64,000 nt of DNA from Sphingorhabdus sp. SMR4y (GCF_002218195.1 NZ_CP022336.1:496001-560000); one strand, 5' to 3'; counted from the stretch's first letter, positions 44,910 to 55,556 are shown. Made by a program: numbers and translations. The notes: generated from the sequence alone by a model not told the origin.

Positions 44910-46727
44910 TCAAGCAGCCTCCGCCTTGCGCGAGGCTTTCTTGCGTTCGTTCGGATCAAGATAGCGCTTGCGAAGACGAATATTCTTGGGCGTCACCTCG
45001 ACCAATTCGTCATTGTCGATATAGGCGATCGCCTGTTCCAGCGTCATCACGGTGGGCGGTGTCAGGCGCACTGCATCATCCTTGCCGGTCGAGCGGAAGT
45101 TGGTGAGCTGTTTCGATTTCATCGGATTGACGTCGAGATCGCCTGGTTTCGCATTTTCACCGATCACCATGCCTTCATAGACAGCGGTCTGGCCGCCGAT
45201 GAACAATATGCCACGTTCCTCAAGCGCGTTCAGCGCGTAAGGCACAGCATTGCCGGTACCGTTGGAAACGAGTACGCCGACCGGACGGCCTTCGATCACG
45301 CCCTTGTAGGGGCCGTATTTCTCGAACAGGCGGTTCATGATGCCGGTGCCGCGCGTATCGGACAGGAACTCTCCGTGATAGCCGATCAGGCCGCGCGATG
45401 GCGCAGAAAAGGTCAGGCGGGTCTTGCCGCCGCCGGACGGACGCTGCTCGGTCAGCTCGGCCTTGCGCCGCTGCATTTTCGAGACAACCGTGCTGCTATG
45501 CTCGTCATCAACGTCGATAACGACGGTTTCATAGGGTTCCTGCCGTTCGCCATTCTCTTCACGATACAGCACGCGGGGGCGGGAAATACCCAGTTCAAAG
45601 CCTTCGCGACGCATGGTTTCAATCAAAACGCCGAGCTGCAGTTCGCCACGACCCGCGACTTCGAAACTATCTTTGTCTGCGCTTTCGGTGACCTTGATCG
45701 CGACATTCGATTCGGCTTCCCGAAGCAGACGGTCGCGGATCACGCGGCTGGTGACCTTGTCACCTTCGCGACCGGCCATCGGGCTGTCATTGACCGAGAA
45801 GTTCATAGACAGGGTTGGTGGATCGATCGGCTGCGCAGCAATCGGATCAGTGACCGACGGGTCACAGATGGTATTGGACACGGTCGCGTCGGTCAGGCCT
45901 GCAAGCGAAATGATATCGCCCGCCTTGGCGCTTTCCACCGGGACACGCTCCAGGCCGTTGAAGGCCATGATCTTGGTGGCGCGGCCGGTTTCGACCACCT
46001 TGCCATTCATGTCGATCGCATGAATGGGCATATTGAGGTCGATCTTGCCGCTTTCGACTTTGCCGGTCAGGATACGGCCGACGAAATTGTCGCGGTCGAG
46101 CAGGGTGACGAGAAATTTGAATTTTGCGTCGGGGTCGACATCAGGCTCGGGAACATGTTCGATGATCTTGTCGAGCAGCGGCGTGAGATTGCCTTCGCGC
46201 ACCTCGGGTGTGTCTCCGGCATAGCCATTGCGGCCACTGGCGAAGAGCGACGGGAAATCAAGCTGATCGTCATTGGCATCGAGGTTGACGAAAAGATCGA
46301 ACACTTCGTCAAGCACTTCCTCGGGACGGCCGTCGGGACGGTCGATCTTGTTGACCACGACGATCGGCTTGAGGCCCAGCGCCAACGCTTTGCCGGTCAC
46401 GAATTTTGTTTGCGGCATTGCCCCTTCGGCACTGTCAACAAGCAGGATAACGCCATCGACCATCGAAAGAATACGCTCTACCTCGCCACCAAAGTCGGCA
46501 TGACCCGGGGTGTCGACAATATTGATCCGCGTGCCTTTCCATTCGACGCTGGTGCATTTTGCGAGAATCGTGATGCCACGTTCTTTTTCCAGATCGTTCG
46601 AATCCATCGCGCGTTCTTCGACACGCTCGTTTTCACGGAATGTTCCGGATTGGCGGAAAAGCTGGTCCACCAGCGTGGTTTTGCCGTGATCAACGTGCGC
46701 AATGATTGCAATATTGCGAAGAGACAT
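44910..46727 (-). CDS. typA: Translational GTPase TypA/BipA
   Basis: A ribosome-binding GTPase, 605 residues. G1 [10 protein letters not shown]3 [15 protein letters not shown]4 NKIDRPDGR and the C-terminal domain [18 protein letters not shown] are typical. Start at 46727 is the ATG of MSLRNIAII. It acts in ribosome assembly and stress response. A long antisense open frame is spurious. Confidence 0.97.
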   Translation of the reverse strand: MSLRNIAIIAHVDHGKTTLVDQLFRQSGTFRENERVEERAMDSNDLEKERGITILAKCTSVEWKGTRINIVDTPGHADFGGEVERILSMVDGVILLVDSAEGAMPQTKFVTGKALALGLKPIVVVNKIDRPDGRPEEVLDEVFDLFVNLDANDDQLDFPSLFASGRNGYAGDTPEVREGNLTPLLDKIIEHVPEPDVDPDAKFKFLVTLLDRDNFVGRILTGKVESGKIDLNMPIHAIDMNGKVVETGRATKIMAFNGLERVPVESAKAGDIISLAGLTDATVSNTICDPSVTDPIAAQPIDPPTLSMNFSVNDSPMAGREGDKVTSRVIRDRLLREAESNVAIKVTESADKDSFEVAGRGELQLGVLIETMRREGFELGISRPRVLYREENGERQEPYETVVIDVDDEHSSTVVSKMQRRKAELTEQRPSGGGKTRLTFSAPSRGLIGYHGEFLSDTRGTGIMNRLFEKYGPYKGVIEGRPVGVLVSNGTGNAVPYALNALEERGILFIGGQTAVYEGMVIGENAKPGDLDVNPMKSKQLTNFRSTGKDDAVRLTPPTVMTLEQAIAYIDNDELVEVTPKNIRLRKRYLDPNERKKASRKAEAA

Positions 46728-46867
46728 ATCTAATTCTACCGTAAGAGAGGATAGGGCGGCCATAGGCAAAGCCCCAATATTGCCGCGCCCTTAGCCTGTT
46801 TGGTGCTGCGCCGCAACATCAGAAAGCTTGCCAAATGCAGTTGGGCCATTCATTTGGCCTAACCAAG

Positions 46868-47833
46868 ATGCAGACCCTCCGCCTGATCCTGACCGACAAG
46901 TTCATCTGGCTGCTCAGCGGAGCGGTCCTGCTGGCTACCCTGATTCCCGTGCAAGGGGCGGCAAAAGATATTGCTGGTATATTGTTCAATGCCGGTATTT
47001 TTGCAGTGTTCTTGCTGCATGGAATCCGTCTCGAGCGTCACGAAGTGAAAGCCGGTCTGCGCAATATACCGTTGCAGGGCACGATATTCATCTGGGTGTT
47101 TGGCGTGATGCTGGCCATTGGTCTGCTGTTTTCGAGAGCGGTCGATCAGGTCTTGCCGGCCGATGTCGCGCTCGGCTTTCTGTTCCTGGGCGTATTGCCA
47201 TCCACCGTGCAATCGGCAACCAGCTATTGCGCAATAGCGAAAGGCAATGTTGCCGCATCCGTTGTCGCCAGCGCGTTTATAAATCTTGTCGGTGTATTCC
47301 TCTCGCCGCTGTTGTTTGCAGTGTTGGCACGCGCGGCCGGTGTTGAAATCACATCTGATACAATCATCAAGCTTGCCACTATCCTGGTGTTGCCTTTTGT
47401 TCTGGGGCAGGCCTTTCAGAAGAGGCTGCGGCCCTGGGTGATGCAGCACAAGGATATAACCGGCTGGATCGACCGGGGTGCGATCGCGCTGGCTGTCTAT
47501 GTTTCCTTTTCTGCGGCGATCATCGCGGGGATGTGGAGCAGGGTGAGCGGTGAGGAATTTGTCTGGCTAGCGGCTGCGCTCTCTCTCTGGCTGGGGCTGG
47601 CCTTTGGCGGCACCTGGCTGCTCGGCGGTGTGATGGCGTTCGCCCGGGATGACCGGAAAACGCTGTTATTTTCCGGCGCACAGAAAAGTGTCGCTATCGG
47701 CGCACCCCTGGCGGCGATTATATTTGCACCGGAGCGTGCAGGACTGGTGATTTTGCCACTGATTTTTTACCATCTCGCGCAACTGTTCCTGTCCGCGCCC
47801 GTTGCTGTGCGTCTGGCCGGGGACGAGGATTAG
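46868..47833 (+). CDS. Bile acid:sodium symporter family protein (YfeH-like)
   Basis: A 321-residue, ten-helix transporter of the SBF-like group. LGFLFLGVLPSTVQSATSYC and GNVAASVVASAFINLVGVFL correspond to the cation-binding repeat. Substrate unknown. No ribosome site is clear; ATG at 46835 would add eleven residues. A REP-type repeat follows the stop. Confidence 0.85.
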   Translation: MQTLRLILTDKFIWLLSGAVLLATLIPVQGAAKDIAGILFNAGIFAVFLLHGIRLERHEVKAGLRNIPLQGTIFIWVFGVMLAIGLLFSRAVDQVLPADVALGFLFLGVLPSTVQSATSYCAIAKGNVAASVVASAFINLVGVFLSPLLFAVLARAAGVEITSDTIIKLATILVLPFVLGQAFQKRLRPWVMQHKDITGWIDRGAIALAVYVSFSAAIIAGMWSRVSGEEFVWLAAALSLWLGLAFGGTWLLGGVMAFARDDRKTLLFSGAQKSVAIGAPLAAIIFAPERAGLVILPLIFYHLAQLFLSAPVAVRLAGDED

Positions 47834-47846
47834 CGAACCATCCTTC

Positions 47847-47914
47847 GTACGTCCTGAGCTTGTCGAAGGACAGTTCAAGGCCATACTGCACTTCGACAGG
47901 CTCAGTGCGAGCGG
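47847..47914. repeat. REP-like inverted repeat
   Basis: GTCCTGAGCTTGTCGAAGG and its inverted relative CACTTCGACAGGCTCAGTGC sit between the convergent transporter and permease genes. The same motif builds the 147-bp units at 14875-15340, so this is a dispersed family in this genome. It can fold into one hairpin and may act as a bidirectional transcript end. Confidence 0.8.
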
Positions 47915-47920
47915 TCGATT

Positions 47921-50428
47921 CTACAGTTCTCGCAAAGCCCGCGCCGGTTTGGCGGATAGGACCGGTATCGATCCAAGCAAGCCAATACCCAGCGTTGCAA
48001 GCGCGCCGGTGCCCAGCGTCAGCAGGACAATTCCCCAATCAGGTTGCCAAGTAAATTCGAAAATCTGGGTGATCACGAACCAGCCGGCAAGCAGACCCAG
48101 GCCCAGTGCCACGGCTGATAGCAGAAAAGCGAGAAGGGCATATTCAATTGCCTGGACCGACAATATCTGTGGGCGGGTGGCGCCGAGCAGCTTGAGAATC
48201 ACGCTATCATAGACCCGCGCCTGACGGGATGCTGCAATGGCACCGATCAGCACCGCTATGCCGGAGAAGATCGCGATCGAGGCGGCCGCGGCAATGGCAG
48301 TTGCCATCTGGTCCAATATGTCGCCAATCTGGGATGCGATTTCCTTGACCTTTACCATCGAAATGGAGGGAAATTCTTTGGGCAGGATATTGAGAAGAAT
48401 GTCCTCTTTCTCGGTTTCCAGCTGGATGGTCGCCGCGACATTATGCGGGACATCGGCCAGCACGCTCGGCGGGAAGACCAGGACATAGTTGAAACCGAAA
48501 TTGCGCCAGTTGACCGTGCGGAACGAGGCGACCCTGGCCGGGATTTCCACGCCGAGCAGGCTGACGGTCAAGCTGTCGCCGATCTTCAGGCCCATCGCGG
48601 CGCCTTGCTCTTCGTCGACCGACACAAGCGGCGGTCCGTCATAATCGGCGGGCCACCATTCGCCCTCGGCTATTTCGCTGCCTTCCGGGATGGCCTCGCT
48701 ATAGGTGAGACCACGGTCGCCTCGCAGCACCCACGCGCCTTCCGGCAGCGTTTCCAGTTCAGCGACACGCTGGCCGCGAAATTCGGTGATAGTTCCGCGC
48801 AATGTCGGCACGATATTGACCTCTGCACCTCCGGACGTCTCTGCGACCCTGGCGCGAAAGGCTTCAGTCCGTTCGACCGGAATATCCAGCACGAAGAAAC
48901 TAGGCGCATCGCGCGGCACGGTCGACTGGATTTCGTTGGTCAGGCTGGTCTGGATAGCGGCCAGCGTGGCGAATAGGGTCAGGCCCAGTCCCAATGCTAC
49001 CACCAGTTGCCCGGTCTGTGCCCCGGGGCGATGCAGGCTGGTCAGGGCGAGACGGAGCAACGGATGTTTAGGACGCGGCGCCTTGCTCGCCAGCCAGCGG
49101 ATCAGCGCGCCCAATCCCGTCAATAGCAAGAGGATCGCCGCCGCGGCGCCGATGAATGAGGCTGAAAATAGTGGTTCGTTGGCCGTACCGAGGGCGAGCG
49201 CGATGATGGCGGCAATCGCAAGGCTGACACCGATCCAGCTTTGCCGGTCAATCTGTCGCCATGACTTGCCTTCGCCGCGGATGATACCCGCCGCCGGGAT
49301 TGTCTTTGCCCGTGACAAGGGGGGCAGGGCGAAGATAACGGCGATCAGCAATCCGTACAGTGCGCTGACCAGCAGAGGCAGCGGATAGACGGCAAATTCC
49401 GGCCTGATCGGCAGGACATCGCCGGCAATCTGGATGATCGCCAGCGGTGCCAGGGCGCCGACCACGAGGCCGAAGGCAATGGCCCCCAGCGCCACAGCCA
49501 TGATCTGGAACAGATAGATGCGAAAAATCATCGCGCTGTCCGCGCCGAGTATCTTGAGCGTGGCGATCGCGCCCTGCTTGCCGCGCAAATAGGAAGCGAC
49601 GCCGTTGCCGACACCGATCCCGGCGATCACCAGCGAGGCAAGACTGACGAGCGTCAGAAACTGCCCCATGCGCTCGATGAAGCGCCGTGTGCTGGGGGCG
49701 CCATCGTCGCGGGTCTTGATTTCCCACGAGGCGTTGGGAAATTGCTCGGCAAGCCGGTCACCGACTTCGCGCGGGATGGCTGTCTCGGGCAGTTTGAGGC
49801 GATATTTGCTCTCGAACAGGCTGCCCGGCTGGATCAATTCTGTCGCGCGGAGACTGTCGAGTGACGTGATCGCCACGGGGCCGAGCGACAGGCCTTCGCT
49901 GAGCCGGTCGGGCTCTTCGGCGATGATGCCGGAAATGGTAAAGCTTGCCTCGCCAAAATCAATTGTGTCGCCGGCTTTCAGGGCAAGCCGCTGCATCAGG
50001 GCAGGGGTGACGTAAATATCCTGCGGCGCTGGTGCGGAGACTGTCTCGCCGCTCTCCAGCGTAAATTGGCCATATAACGGATAGCTGTCGTCGACACCTT
50101 TCAGTTCAACCAGCTGCGTGTCGCTGCCGTCGGGTAGCCGGGCCATCGCCTGCATACGCAGCGTTTCGGACAGGGTTCCTGCCTGTCTGAGGGCCGAAAG
50201 TTCTTCTCTGCTGGCTTCGCGCTGGGCTACTGCTATTTCGAGATCGCCACCCAGAATCGCCTGGCCGCGATTGGCCAGTTCTTCGGTGATCGCGTTGGTC
50301 AGGCTGCCGATTGCCGCCAAAGTGGCGACGCCGAGAAACAGGCAGATGATCAGCAGCCGGAGCCCGACAAAACGGCCGCGCAAATCGCGGCGGGCTATCG
50401 TCCAGGCCTTGCCCAGTTCAGCGCTCAC
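47921..50428 (-). CDS. ABC transporter permease (YbbP/FtsX-like)
   Basis: An 835-residue protein with two FtsX-like membrane blocks and large periplasmic regions, matching the YbbP type. GTG start overlaps the ATPase stop (GTGA). Together with the ATPase it forms a MacB/LolCDE-like mechanotransmission ABC complex. Its gene neighbours TesA divergently, as in E. coli. Confidence 0.9.
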   Translation of the reverse strand: MSAELGKAWTIARRDLRGRFVGLRLLIICLFLGVATLAAIGSLTNAITEELANRGQAILGGDLEIAVAQREASREELSALRQAGTLSETLRMQAMARLPDGSDTQLVELKGVDDSYPLYGQFTLESGETVSAPAPQDIYVTPALMQRLALKAGDTIDFGEASFTISGIIAEEPDRLSEGLSLGPVAITSLDSLRATELIQPGSLFESKYRLKLPETAIPREVGDRLAEQFPNASWEIKTRDDGAPSTRRFIERMGQFLTLVSLASLVIAGIGVGNGVASYLRGKQGAIATLKILGADSAMIFRIYLFQIMAVALGAIAFGLVVGALAPLAIIQIAGDVLPIRPEFAVYPLPLLVSALYGLLIAVIFALPPLSRAKTIPAAGIIRGEGKSWRQIDRQSWIGVSLAIAAIIALALGTANEPLFSASFIGAAAAILLLLTGLGALIRWLASKAPRPKHPLLRLALTSLHRPGAQTGQLVVALGLGLTLFATLAAIQTSLTNEIQSTVPRDAPSFFVLDIPVERTEAFRARVAETSGGAEVNIVPTLRGTITEFRGQRVAELETLPEGAWVLRGDRGLTYSEAIPEGSEIAEGEWWPADYDGPPLVSVDEEQGAAMGLKIGDSLTVSLLGVEIPARVASFRTVNWRNFGFNYVLVFPPSVLADVPHNVAATIQLETEKEDILLNILPKEFPSISMVKVKEIASQIGDILDQMATAIAAAASIAIFSGIAVLIGAIAASRQARVYDSVILKLLGATRPQILSVQAIEYALLAFLLSAVALGLGLLAGWFVITQIFEFTWQPDWGIVLLTLGTGALATLGIGLLGSIPVLSAKPARALREL

Positions 50429-51150
50429 GCGGCGCTGTCCCGTTCGATCAGACCGTCGCGCAGTTCGATGATCCGGTCGCACCGTTTCGCCAGTTCCGGG
50501 TCATGGGTGATGATCAACAGGGTTGCCGAAGTCGCTTTCTGGCGTTCGAACAGAAGGGAGATGATCTTGTCGCCCGTCGCGCCGTCAAGATTGCCGGTCG
50601 GCTCGTCGGCGAAGATGATCGTGGGACGCGAGGCCATTGCCCGGGCTATTGCCACCCGCTGCTGCTCGCCGCCGGACAGTTGCGTCGGATAATGCCCCAG
50701 CCGGTCGCCGAGGCCCACTGCCGTCAACTCTTCTGTTGCAATGTCAAACGGATCGAGCTGGCCATCCAGTTCCAGCGGCACCGCGACATTTTCCAGCGCT
50801 GTCATTGTGGGAAGCAGGTGGAAAGCCTGGAGCACTATGCCTACCCGTCCGCGCCGCGCCACAGCCAGTTGATCCTCGTTCATCGTGCCAAAGTCAGCCC
50901 CGGCGATATTGACCTCACCGCCTGTAGCCCGCTCCAGACCGGACAGGATCGCCATCAGTGATGATTTGCCAGAACCCGATGGCCCGAGCAGCGCAACCGT
51001 CTTTCCTTCTGTAATCGAGAGATCGATGCCCCGCAATATATCGACCCGTGCCTCGCCTTCCCCCAAAGACAGGGTGACATTCCGGGCGGCAATCGCGATA
51101 TGGGTTTCAACTGTGGCGGCGTCGCCTGGAGCGGCGGTTTTCTGGATCAT
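50425..51150 (-). CDS. ABC transporter ATP-binding protein (YbbA/LolD-like)
   Basis: A 241-residue ATPase. Walker A GPSGSGKSSL, signature LSGGEQQRVAIARAM and Walker B TIIFADEPTGNLD are intact. Upstream partner of the permease. Start at 51150 lies 17 bases from the divergent tesA ATG, so regulation from a shared region is likely. Confidence 0.95.
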   Translation of the reverse strand: MIQKTAAPGDAATVETHIAIAARNVTLSLGEGEARVDILRGIDLSITEGKTVALLGPSGSGKSSLMAILSGLERATGGEVNIAGADFGTMNEDQLAVARRGRVGIVLQAFHLLPTMTALENVAVPLELDGQLDPFDIATEELTAVGLGDRLGHYPTQLSGGEQQRVAIARAMASRPTIIFADEPTGNLDGATGDKIISLLFERQKATSATLLIITHDPELAKRCDRIIELRDGLIERDSAA

Positions 51151-51167
51151 GGGGGTAAGGATATCCG

Positions 51168-51884
51168 ATGTTGAAGAATTTTATCGTATATGGGTTCACA
51201 CTGGCATTTCTGCAACTTTTGATCGCTTGTGGTCCTGCGCCGGACGAGCAGCAAGCTGTTCGAGAGGACGTAGCAGCGGCTCCGGCGGACAGCGACGGTG
51301 ATCAGGCTGACGCGGCGGATGAGACCGAATTTCTGGTCGTTGCCTTTGGTGACAGCCTCTATGCCGGCTATGGTCTGGACCAGAAACAGGGCTTCGCGCC
51401 GGAGTTACAGGCGGCGCTGACGGCGTCTGGTCAGGACGTTCGGGTTCACAATGCCGGCGTCTCGGGCGATACCACGGCAGCAGGACTTCGGCGCATGGAC
51501 TTTGTCCTCGACAGTCTGCCGCGCAAGCCCGATCTCGTAATTCTGGGGCTGGGTGGCAATGATATGCTGCGCAGCCTGAAGCCGTCGGAAACCCGGGCGA
51601 ATATGGATGCCATGGTGAAAAAGCTGAAGGAACGGGACATTCCCGTTCTGCTGACCGGCATGCTCGCGCCGCCCAATTTGGGCAAAGAATTTACCGACGA
51701 ATTTAACGTTATTTATCCAGCGCTTGCCAGAAAATATAATGTCGCGCTCTATCCGTTTTTCATGGACGGGGTGCTGGGAAATCCGGAGCTTTTTCTGCCG
51801 GATGGCCTGCATCCTACGGCCGAGGGCATTGATGTCATCGTCGGCAAGATTACGCCGCAGGTGGCAGAATTGCTGGAAAGCTGA
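51168..51884 (+). CDS. tesA: Arylesterase/lysophospholipase TesA-like SGNH hydrolase
   Basis: A 238-residue periplasmic enzyme with signal LAFLQLLIACGP (lipobox LIAC). SGNH blocks: VAFGDSLYAGYGL (Ser), GVSGDTTAAG, GLGGNDMLR (Asn) and DGLHPTAEG (Asp/His). The catalytic triad is complete. In E. coli tesA is divergent from ybbA-ybbP, exactly as here. Confidence 0.93.
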   Translation: MLKNFIVYGFTLAFLQLLIACGPAPDEQQAVREDVAAAPADSDGDQADAADETEFLVVAFGDSLYAGYGLDQKQGFAPELQAALTASGQDVRVHNAGVSGDTTAAGLRRMDFVLDSLPRKPDLVILGLGGNDMLRSLKPSETRANMDAMVKKLKERDIPVLLTGMLAPPNLGKEFTDEFNVIYPALARKYNVALYPFFMDGVLGNPELFLPDGLHPTAEGIDVIVGKITPQVAELLES

Positions 51885-52044
51885 GCCCGGACCAAAAATG
51901 GAAGATTTGGAAGCATGTTGCGCCTTTCCGAAAAAACTGTATTATTTTGCTAATACAGCTGTTGAAACGCTTGAAAAGCGGGGCATTTGCATCCATTTAT
52001 AGAGAAAGCCCCGCACTGGTGCCGGGGCAGGGAGGCTGAAGAAC

Positions 52045-53250
52045 ATGGCGACCGAAACAATCACCGCGACCGACGACTTGAAACTGACTCCGCCCGACCC
52101 GGTGGTTCCCGTCGCGCCTGAAAAGGCCGCTGGCCTGGTGCCGGTTGGAGACGAGATAAAATCGAAACTGGAGGAAAAAGTAGACACTTTTATCGCGGAT
52201 TTGATCGCACAGGACGAAAATAGTCCCGAATTCGGCAAAAAAGTGGACCAGATTACCAATATGGGCCGGAAAGAAATTGCCGAAGCGGCGGGCCAGTCCA
52301 ACCGTTTTCTCGATCGCCCGATCCGTTCGATGGACGAAGAAAGTGGCATCGGTTCCGACCTCGCCGAACTGCGCCGCACGGTCGAGGATCTCGATCCGGG
52401 CAAGCGCGGCAATCTGACAACGAAGAAGAAGCTGTTCGGAATCATTCCCTTCGGCAACAAGATGCGCAACTATTTCGACGGCTACAAAAGCGCGCAGGGC
52501 CATATCGGTTCGATCCTCGACCGGCTTCGCTCCGGCAAGGACGAGCTGTTGATGGACAATGCGGCGATTGACGTCGAGCGCAAGAATCTCTGGGCGGCGA
52601 TGGGGCGTCTGGAGCAGATGATCCACGTCTCCAAGGTTATGGACCAAAGGCTGGAAGACAAGGCGGCCGAACTGGACGCAACCGATCCGGCCAAGGCCAA
52701 GGCGATCCGGGAAAGCGCGCTTTTCTATGTTCGCCAGCGCACCCAAGACCTGCTCACCCAGATGGCGGTTACCGTGCAGGGCTATCTCGCGCTCGACCTG
52801 GTCAAGCGCAACAATGTCGAACTGGTCAAGGGTGTCGACCGGGCCAGCACGACCACCGTGGGCGCACTCCGCACCGGGGTTACCGTGGCCCAGGCGCTGA
52901 CCAACCAGAAGCTGGTCCTCGACCAGATCAGCGCGCTCAACACCACCACGGCGGGTGTGATCGACAGCACCAGCGAAATGCTGAAGAACCAGACCGGCCA
53001 GATCCACGAGCAGGCAGCCTCGTCGACCATTCCGCTGGAAACGCTGCAACGCGCCTTCCAGAATGTCTATGACACGATGGACAATATCGACACGTTCAAG
53101 CTGAAAGCATTGGAAAATATGAAGGCAACGGTCAATTCGCTGTCCGGTGAGATTGAAAAGTCGAAAGGCTATATCGCGCGGTCGGAAGGCCAGGCGAAGG
53201 CGCAGCTGGAAGCGCCTTCCGAGAACCCCCTGTCGGCGCTGGAGGAATAG
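52045..53250 (+). CDS. Toxic anion resistance protein TelA family
   Basis: A 401-residue soluble coiled-coil protein. SEFGKK-type TelA features include KVDQITNMGRKEIAEAAGQS near residue 66 and TTVGALRTGVTVAQALTNQK near 270. Linked elsewhere to tellurite resistance and to TerD-type stress responses. ATG at 52045 follows GGAGGCTGAAGAAC. The next gene is its usual XpaC-like partner. Confidence 0.88.
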   Translation: MATETITATDDLKLTPPDPVVPVAPEKAAGLVPVGDEIKSKLEEKVDTFIADLIAQDENSPEFGKKVDQITNMGRKEIAEAAGQSNRFLDRPIRSMDEESGIGSDLAELRRTVEDLDPGKRGNLTTKKKLFGIIPFGNKMRNYFDGYKSAQGHIGSILDRLRSGKDELLMDNAAIDVERKNLWAAMGRLEQMIHVSKVMDQRLEDKAAELDATDPAKAKAIRESALFYVRQRTQDLLTQMAVTVQGYLALDLVKRNNVELVKGVDRASTTTVGALRTGVTVAQALTNQKLVLDQISALNTTTAGVIDSTSEMLKNQTGQIHEQAASSTIPLETLQRAFQNVYDTMDNIDTFKLKALENMKATVNSLSGEIEKSKGYIARSEGQAKAQLEAPSENPLSALEE

Positions 53251-53256
53251 AGACTG

Positions 53257-53970
53257 GTGCCCGAGACTAATCAGCAAATCCTGGACAGCGCTTCGCGAGC
53301 GCTTCGCGACTCCCAATTTCGGCGTTCAATCGGCAATCGCTCGCACAAGCTGAAGCAGGGCCATTTCTTCAAGAAACTGGGTCGCGCGGCGATGTGGACC
53401 GCCGCTGTGCTGGTCGGTGCCAGCGTGGTCGGCGGGATATTGAGCGGCATCGGTTTCTGGGGCGTGATGATTTCTGCCGGTCTGATCGCGGGCGGCATCT
53501 GGGCGTCGATGAAATTCCCGAAAATGAAAATCCCGACGCCGGAAACCATCGTAAAGTCCGACCTCAAGTCCCTGGCAGGAAAGACAGAAATCTGGCTGGA
53601 AAGCCAGCGTCCGGCCTTGCCCGCGCCCGCGGTGCAGATCGTCAACGGCATAGGCGTGCAGCTGGATATGCTGTCCCCGCAGCTGCAGAAGCTCAATGAA
53701 GGCGATGCCGCGGCCTATGAGGTGCGCAAGCTGATGGGCGAGCATCTGCCCGAACTGATCAACGGCTATAAGGCGATCCCGCCCTCGATGCGTGGAAAGC
53801 CCAATGACAGCGGCAAATCGCCTGACGAACAGCTGATCAGTGGCCTGTCCCTGATCGAAAAGGAAATATCGGGCGTCACCCAGCAGATCGCCAAGGGCGA
53901 TATTGACAATCTGTCGATCCGCGGCCGCTATCTCGAGCTCAAATATGATAAGAGCGCCGAAGCGGAATAG
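53257..53970 (+). CDS. XpaC-like partner of TelA
   Basis: A 237-residue protein with two central membrane helices (TAAVLVGASVVGGILSGIGF and MISAGLIAGGIWASMKF) and a helical cytoplasmic C-terminus. GTG start lies six bases after the TelA stop. Proteins of this type accompany TelA in many bacteria. A GC-rich hairpin (AGCGCTGG / CCAGCGCT) follows the stop near 53968-53992 without a T run. Confidence 0.75.
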   Translation: MPETNQQILDSASRALRDSQFRRSIGNRSHKLKQGHFFKKLGRAAMWTAAVLVGASVVGGILSGIGFWGVMISAGLIAGGIWASMKFPKMKIPTPETIVKSDLKSLAGKTEIWLESQRPALPAPAVQIVNGIGVQLDMLSPQLQKLNEGDAAAYEVRKLMGEHLPELINGYKAIPPSMRGKPNDSGKSPDEQLISGLSLIEKEISGVTQQIAKGDIDNLSIRGRYLELKYDKSAEAE

Positions 53971-54154
53971 CGCTGGCCGCCCGGTCCAGCGCTGATTCCG
54001 GATCGCGTTTCATTGCTACAGGCCTCAGCCGGGCTGTGCCTGGGCCAGGATCTCAAACACGGACTATTGATCGGCAGCCTGCCCATCTCCGGACGCTCTG
54101 GTTCAGTCGAACATGGCCATGGTCATGTCCGTCATCGTGATCCGCTATTCATCA

Positions 54155-54598
54155 TCACAGCGCGAGAACCATATGCGGTTTGCCATTGGATGTTTTGGCC
54201 GGTGAAGTACCATCAAGGCCCACCGCGCAATTCAGACGCCGGCGGAAATTGGAAAAAGAATCAAACGTGACCACATCGATTGCTTTTTCGAGCTGGATCG
54301 ACACCTGATAAAGCTGACCCGGTTTGATTGCCCGAATGCCGACGACCTCGCCCTGAAAGGACTGTCCCAGATAACGGCCGCTCACGCTGTCGCCGAGGCC
54401 CAGTTTTTCAATGGCCGGACGGTTGGATGCCGAGGCGTGGAGCGTATTCCAGTCCTTGAAGCCTCTCTGATGAGCGATCATTTCAAGCGATTTGCTGTGC
54501 GATATCGGCGCTGAATTCGTTGCCGTTTCAGACCGCAACTGGCGCGCCTGCTGTTTCAGTTCCTTCAGCGAAGGGGTGTTTTGTCGAAGGGAGTTCAT
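54155..54598 (-). CDS. Glyoxalase-superfamily-like (KELKQQARQLR) protein
   Basis: A 147-residue protein beginning with SLKELKQQARQLRSE and HSKSLEMIAHQRGFKDWNTL, a short N-terminal element known from glyoxalase_8-type proteins, followed by a beta-rich domain. The ATG at 54598 was chosen; a GTG at 54613 is alternative. Function unknown. Confidence 0.65.
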   Translation of the reverse strand: MNSLRQNTPSLKELKQQARQLRSETATNSAPISHSKSLEMIAHQRGFKDWNTLHASASNRPAIEKLGLGDSVSGRYLGQSFQGEVVGIRAIKPGQLYQVSIQLEKAIDVVTFDSFSNFRRRLNCAVGLDGTSPAKTSNGKPHMVLAL

Positions 54599-54957
54599 AT
54601 CTATCTCATTCACTACAAAATATGCTTCGTTGGAATGGTGCTTGCGTTGCCATCTTGAAGCATGTTCTGGACATGACGAGATGTTGTTCCTCAGGGAGCT
54701 TCACCAAGACAATTGTCTGCAAGCGGCGGGTGTCCCGAAACCGTCCTCTGGATATGGCCAAGCCGATATCAAGTCAACCTGCTTGTACCCATTGGCGCGG
54801 AGGCAGGCTTTACCGATATTGCCGCCCGGATATCGGGAATGGCGATCAACACCATCCGGTGAGCCCCGACCCGATCCTTCTCCAAATCGACAGTATCGGA
54901 AGCAGTAATAAAGCCTAGCATGGTGAAAAATATCATTGTCGGATTGGAGAGGATCGG
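54599..54957. other. Intergenic stretch without supported gene
   Basis: No gene, RNA or repeat is supported here. One frame on the plus strand ends with a protein-like run (NLLVPIGAEAGFTDIAARIS) and stops at 54863, so a gene remnant is possible, but there is no start or homology I can name. Confidence 0.5.
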
Positions 54958-55545
54958 ATGAGCCGGATATCGAAACTGCCGCCGGAGGAATGGGATCCGC
55001 GGATCAGGGAGGCTGTCAATCCCGACGCCGCCACCGATCTTGAACAGGGGCTTGTGCGCTATTTTGCCCATTGTCCGGAACAGGCGCTGGGTCTGATGCA
55101 ATTTGGCGGGGCTTTGAAAACAGGCCGGAAACTGCCGGAACGGCTGGTCGAACTGGTGCGGTTGCGCATCGCCTTCTTCAACCAGTGCCGCAGCTGCATG
55201 GCGATCCGCTACACCGATGCCGTCAATGACGGTGTCGACGAAGGGGCGGTCTGCTCGCTGGAAAAACCACAGGAAGCCGAAAATCTGAGCGACGCGGAAA
55301 AAGCGGCGATTCATTATGGCGAGTTGATGGCGACCGACCATCTGGCGATTGACGATGCGGTCCACGCCGGATTGCGAGACCATTTCAGCGAAGCGGAAAT
55401 CGTAGAACTGGGCATGACATGCGCCTTTTTCGTCGGTTTCGGACGACTGGCGGCGACCATGCATATGGTCGAGGAACTGCCCGAGGCGTTCCGGAAAGCC
55501 GAAAGCATTGCGCCATGGGGCGAAGAAAAAATTCAAGTCCGTTAG
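54958..55545 (+). CDS. Carboxymuconolactone decarboxylase family protein
   Basis: A 195-residue AhpD/CMD-fold protein. The CXXC motif CRSCMAIRYTDA (CRSC) with downstream H corresponds to the peroxidase-like redox centre. The ATG at 54958 has GAGAGG seven bases upstream. It precedes a cytochrome P450 by eleven bases, so the two form an operon. It may serve as a reductive or peroxidatic partner, but this is inference. Confidence 0.88.
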   Translation: MSRISKLPPEEWDPRIREAVNPDAATDLEQGLVRYFAHCPEQALGLMQFGGALKTGRKLPERLVELVRLRIAFFNQCRSCMAIRYTDAVNDGVDEGAVCSLEKPQEAENLSDAEKAAIHYGELMATDHLAIDDAVHAGLRDHFSEAEIVELGMTCAFFVGFGRLAATMHMVEELPEAFRKAESIAPWGEEKIQVR

Positions 55546-55556
55546 GGGGGAATATC

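Noticed and set aside
44844-46733. 629-codon open frame antisense to typA
   Set aside because: Shadow of the TypA coding frame; low-complexity His/Phe/Gly-rich composition and no domain.
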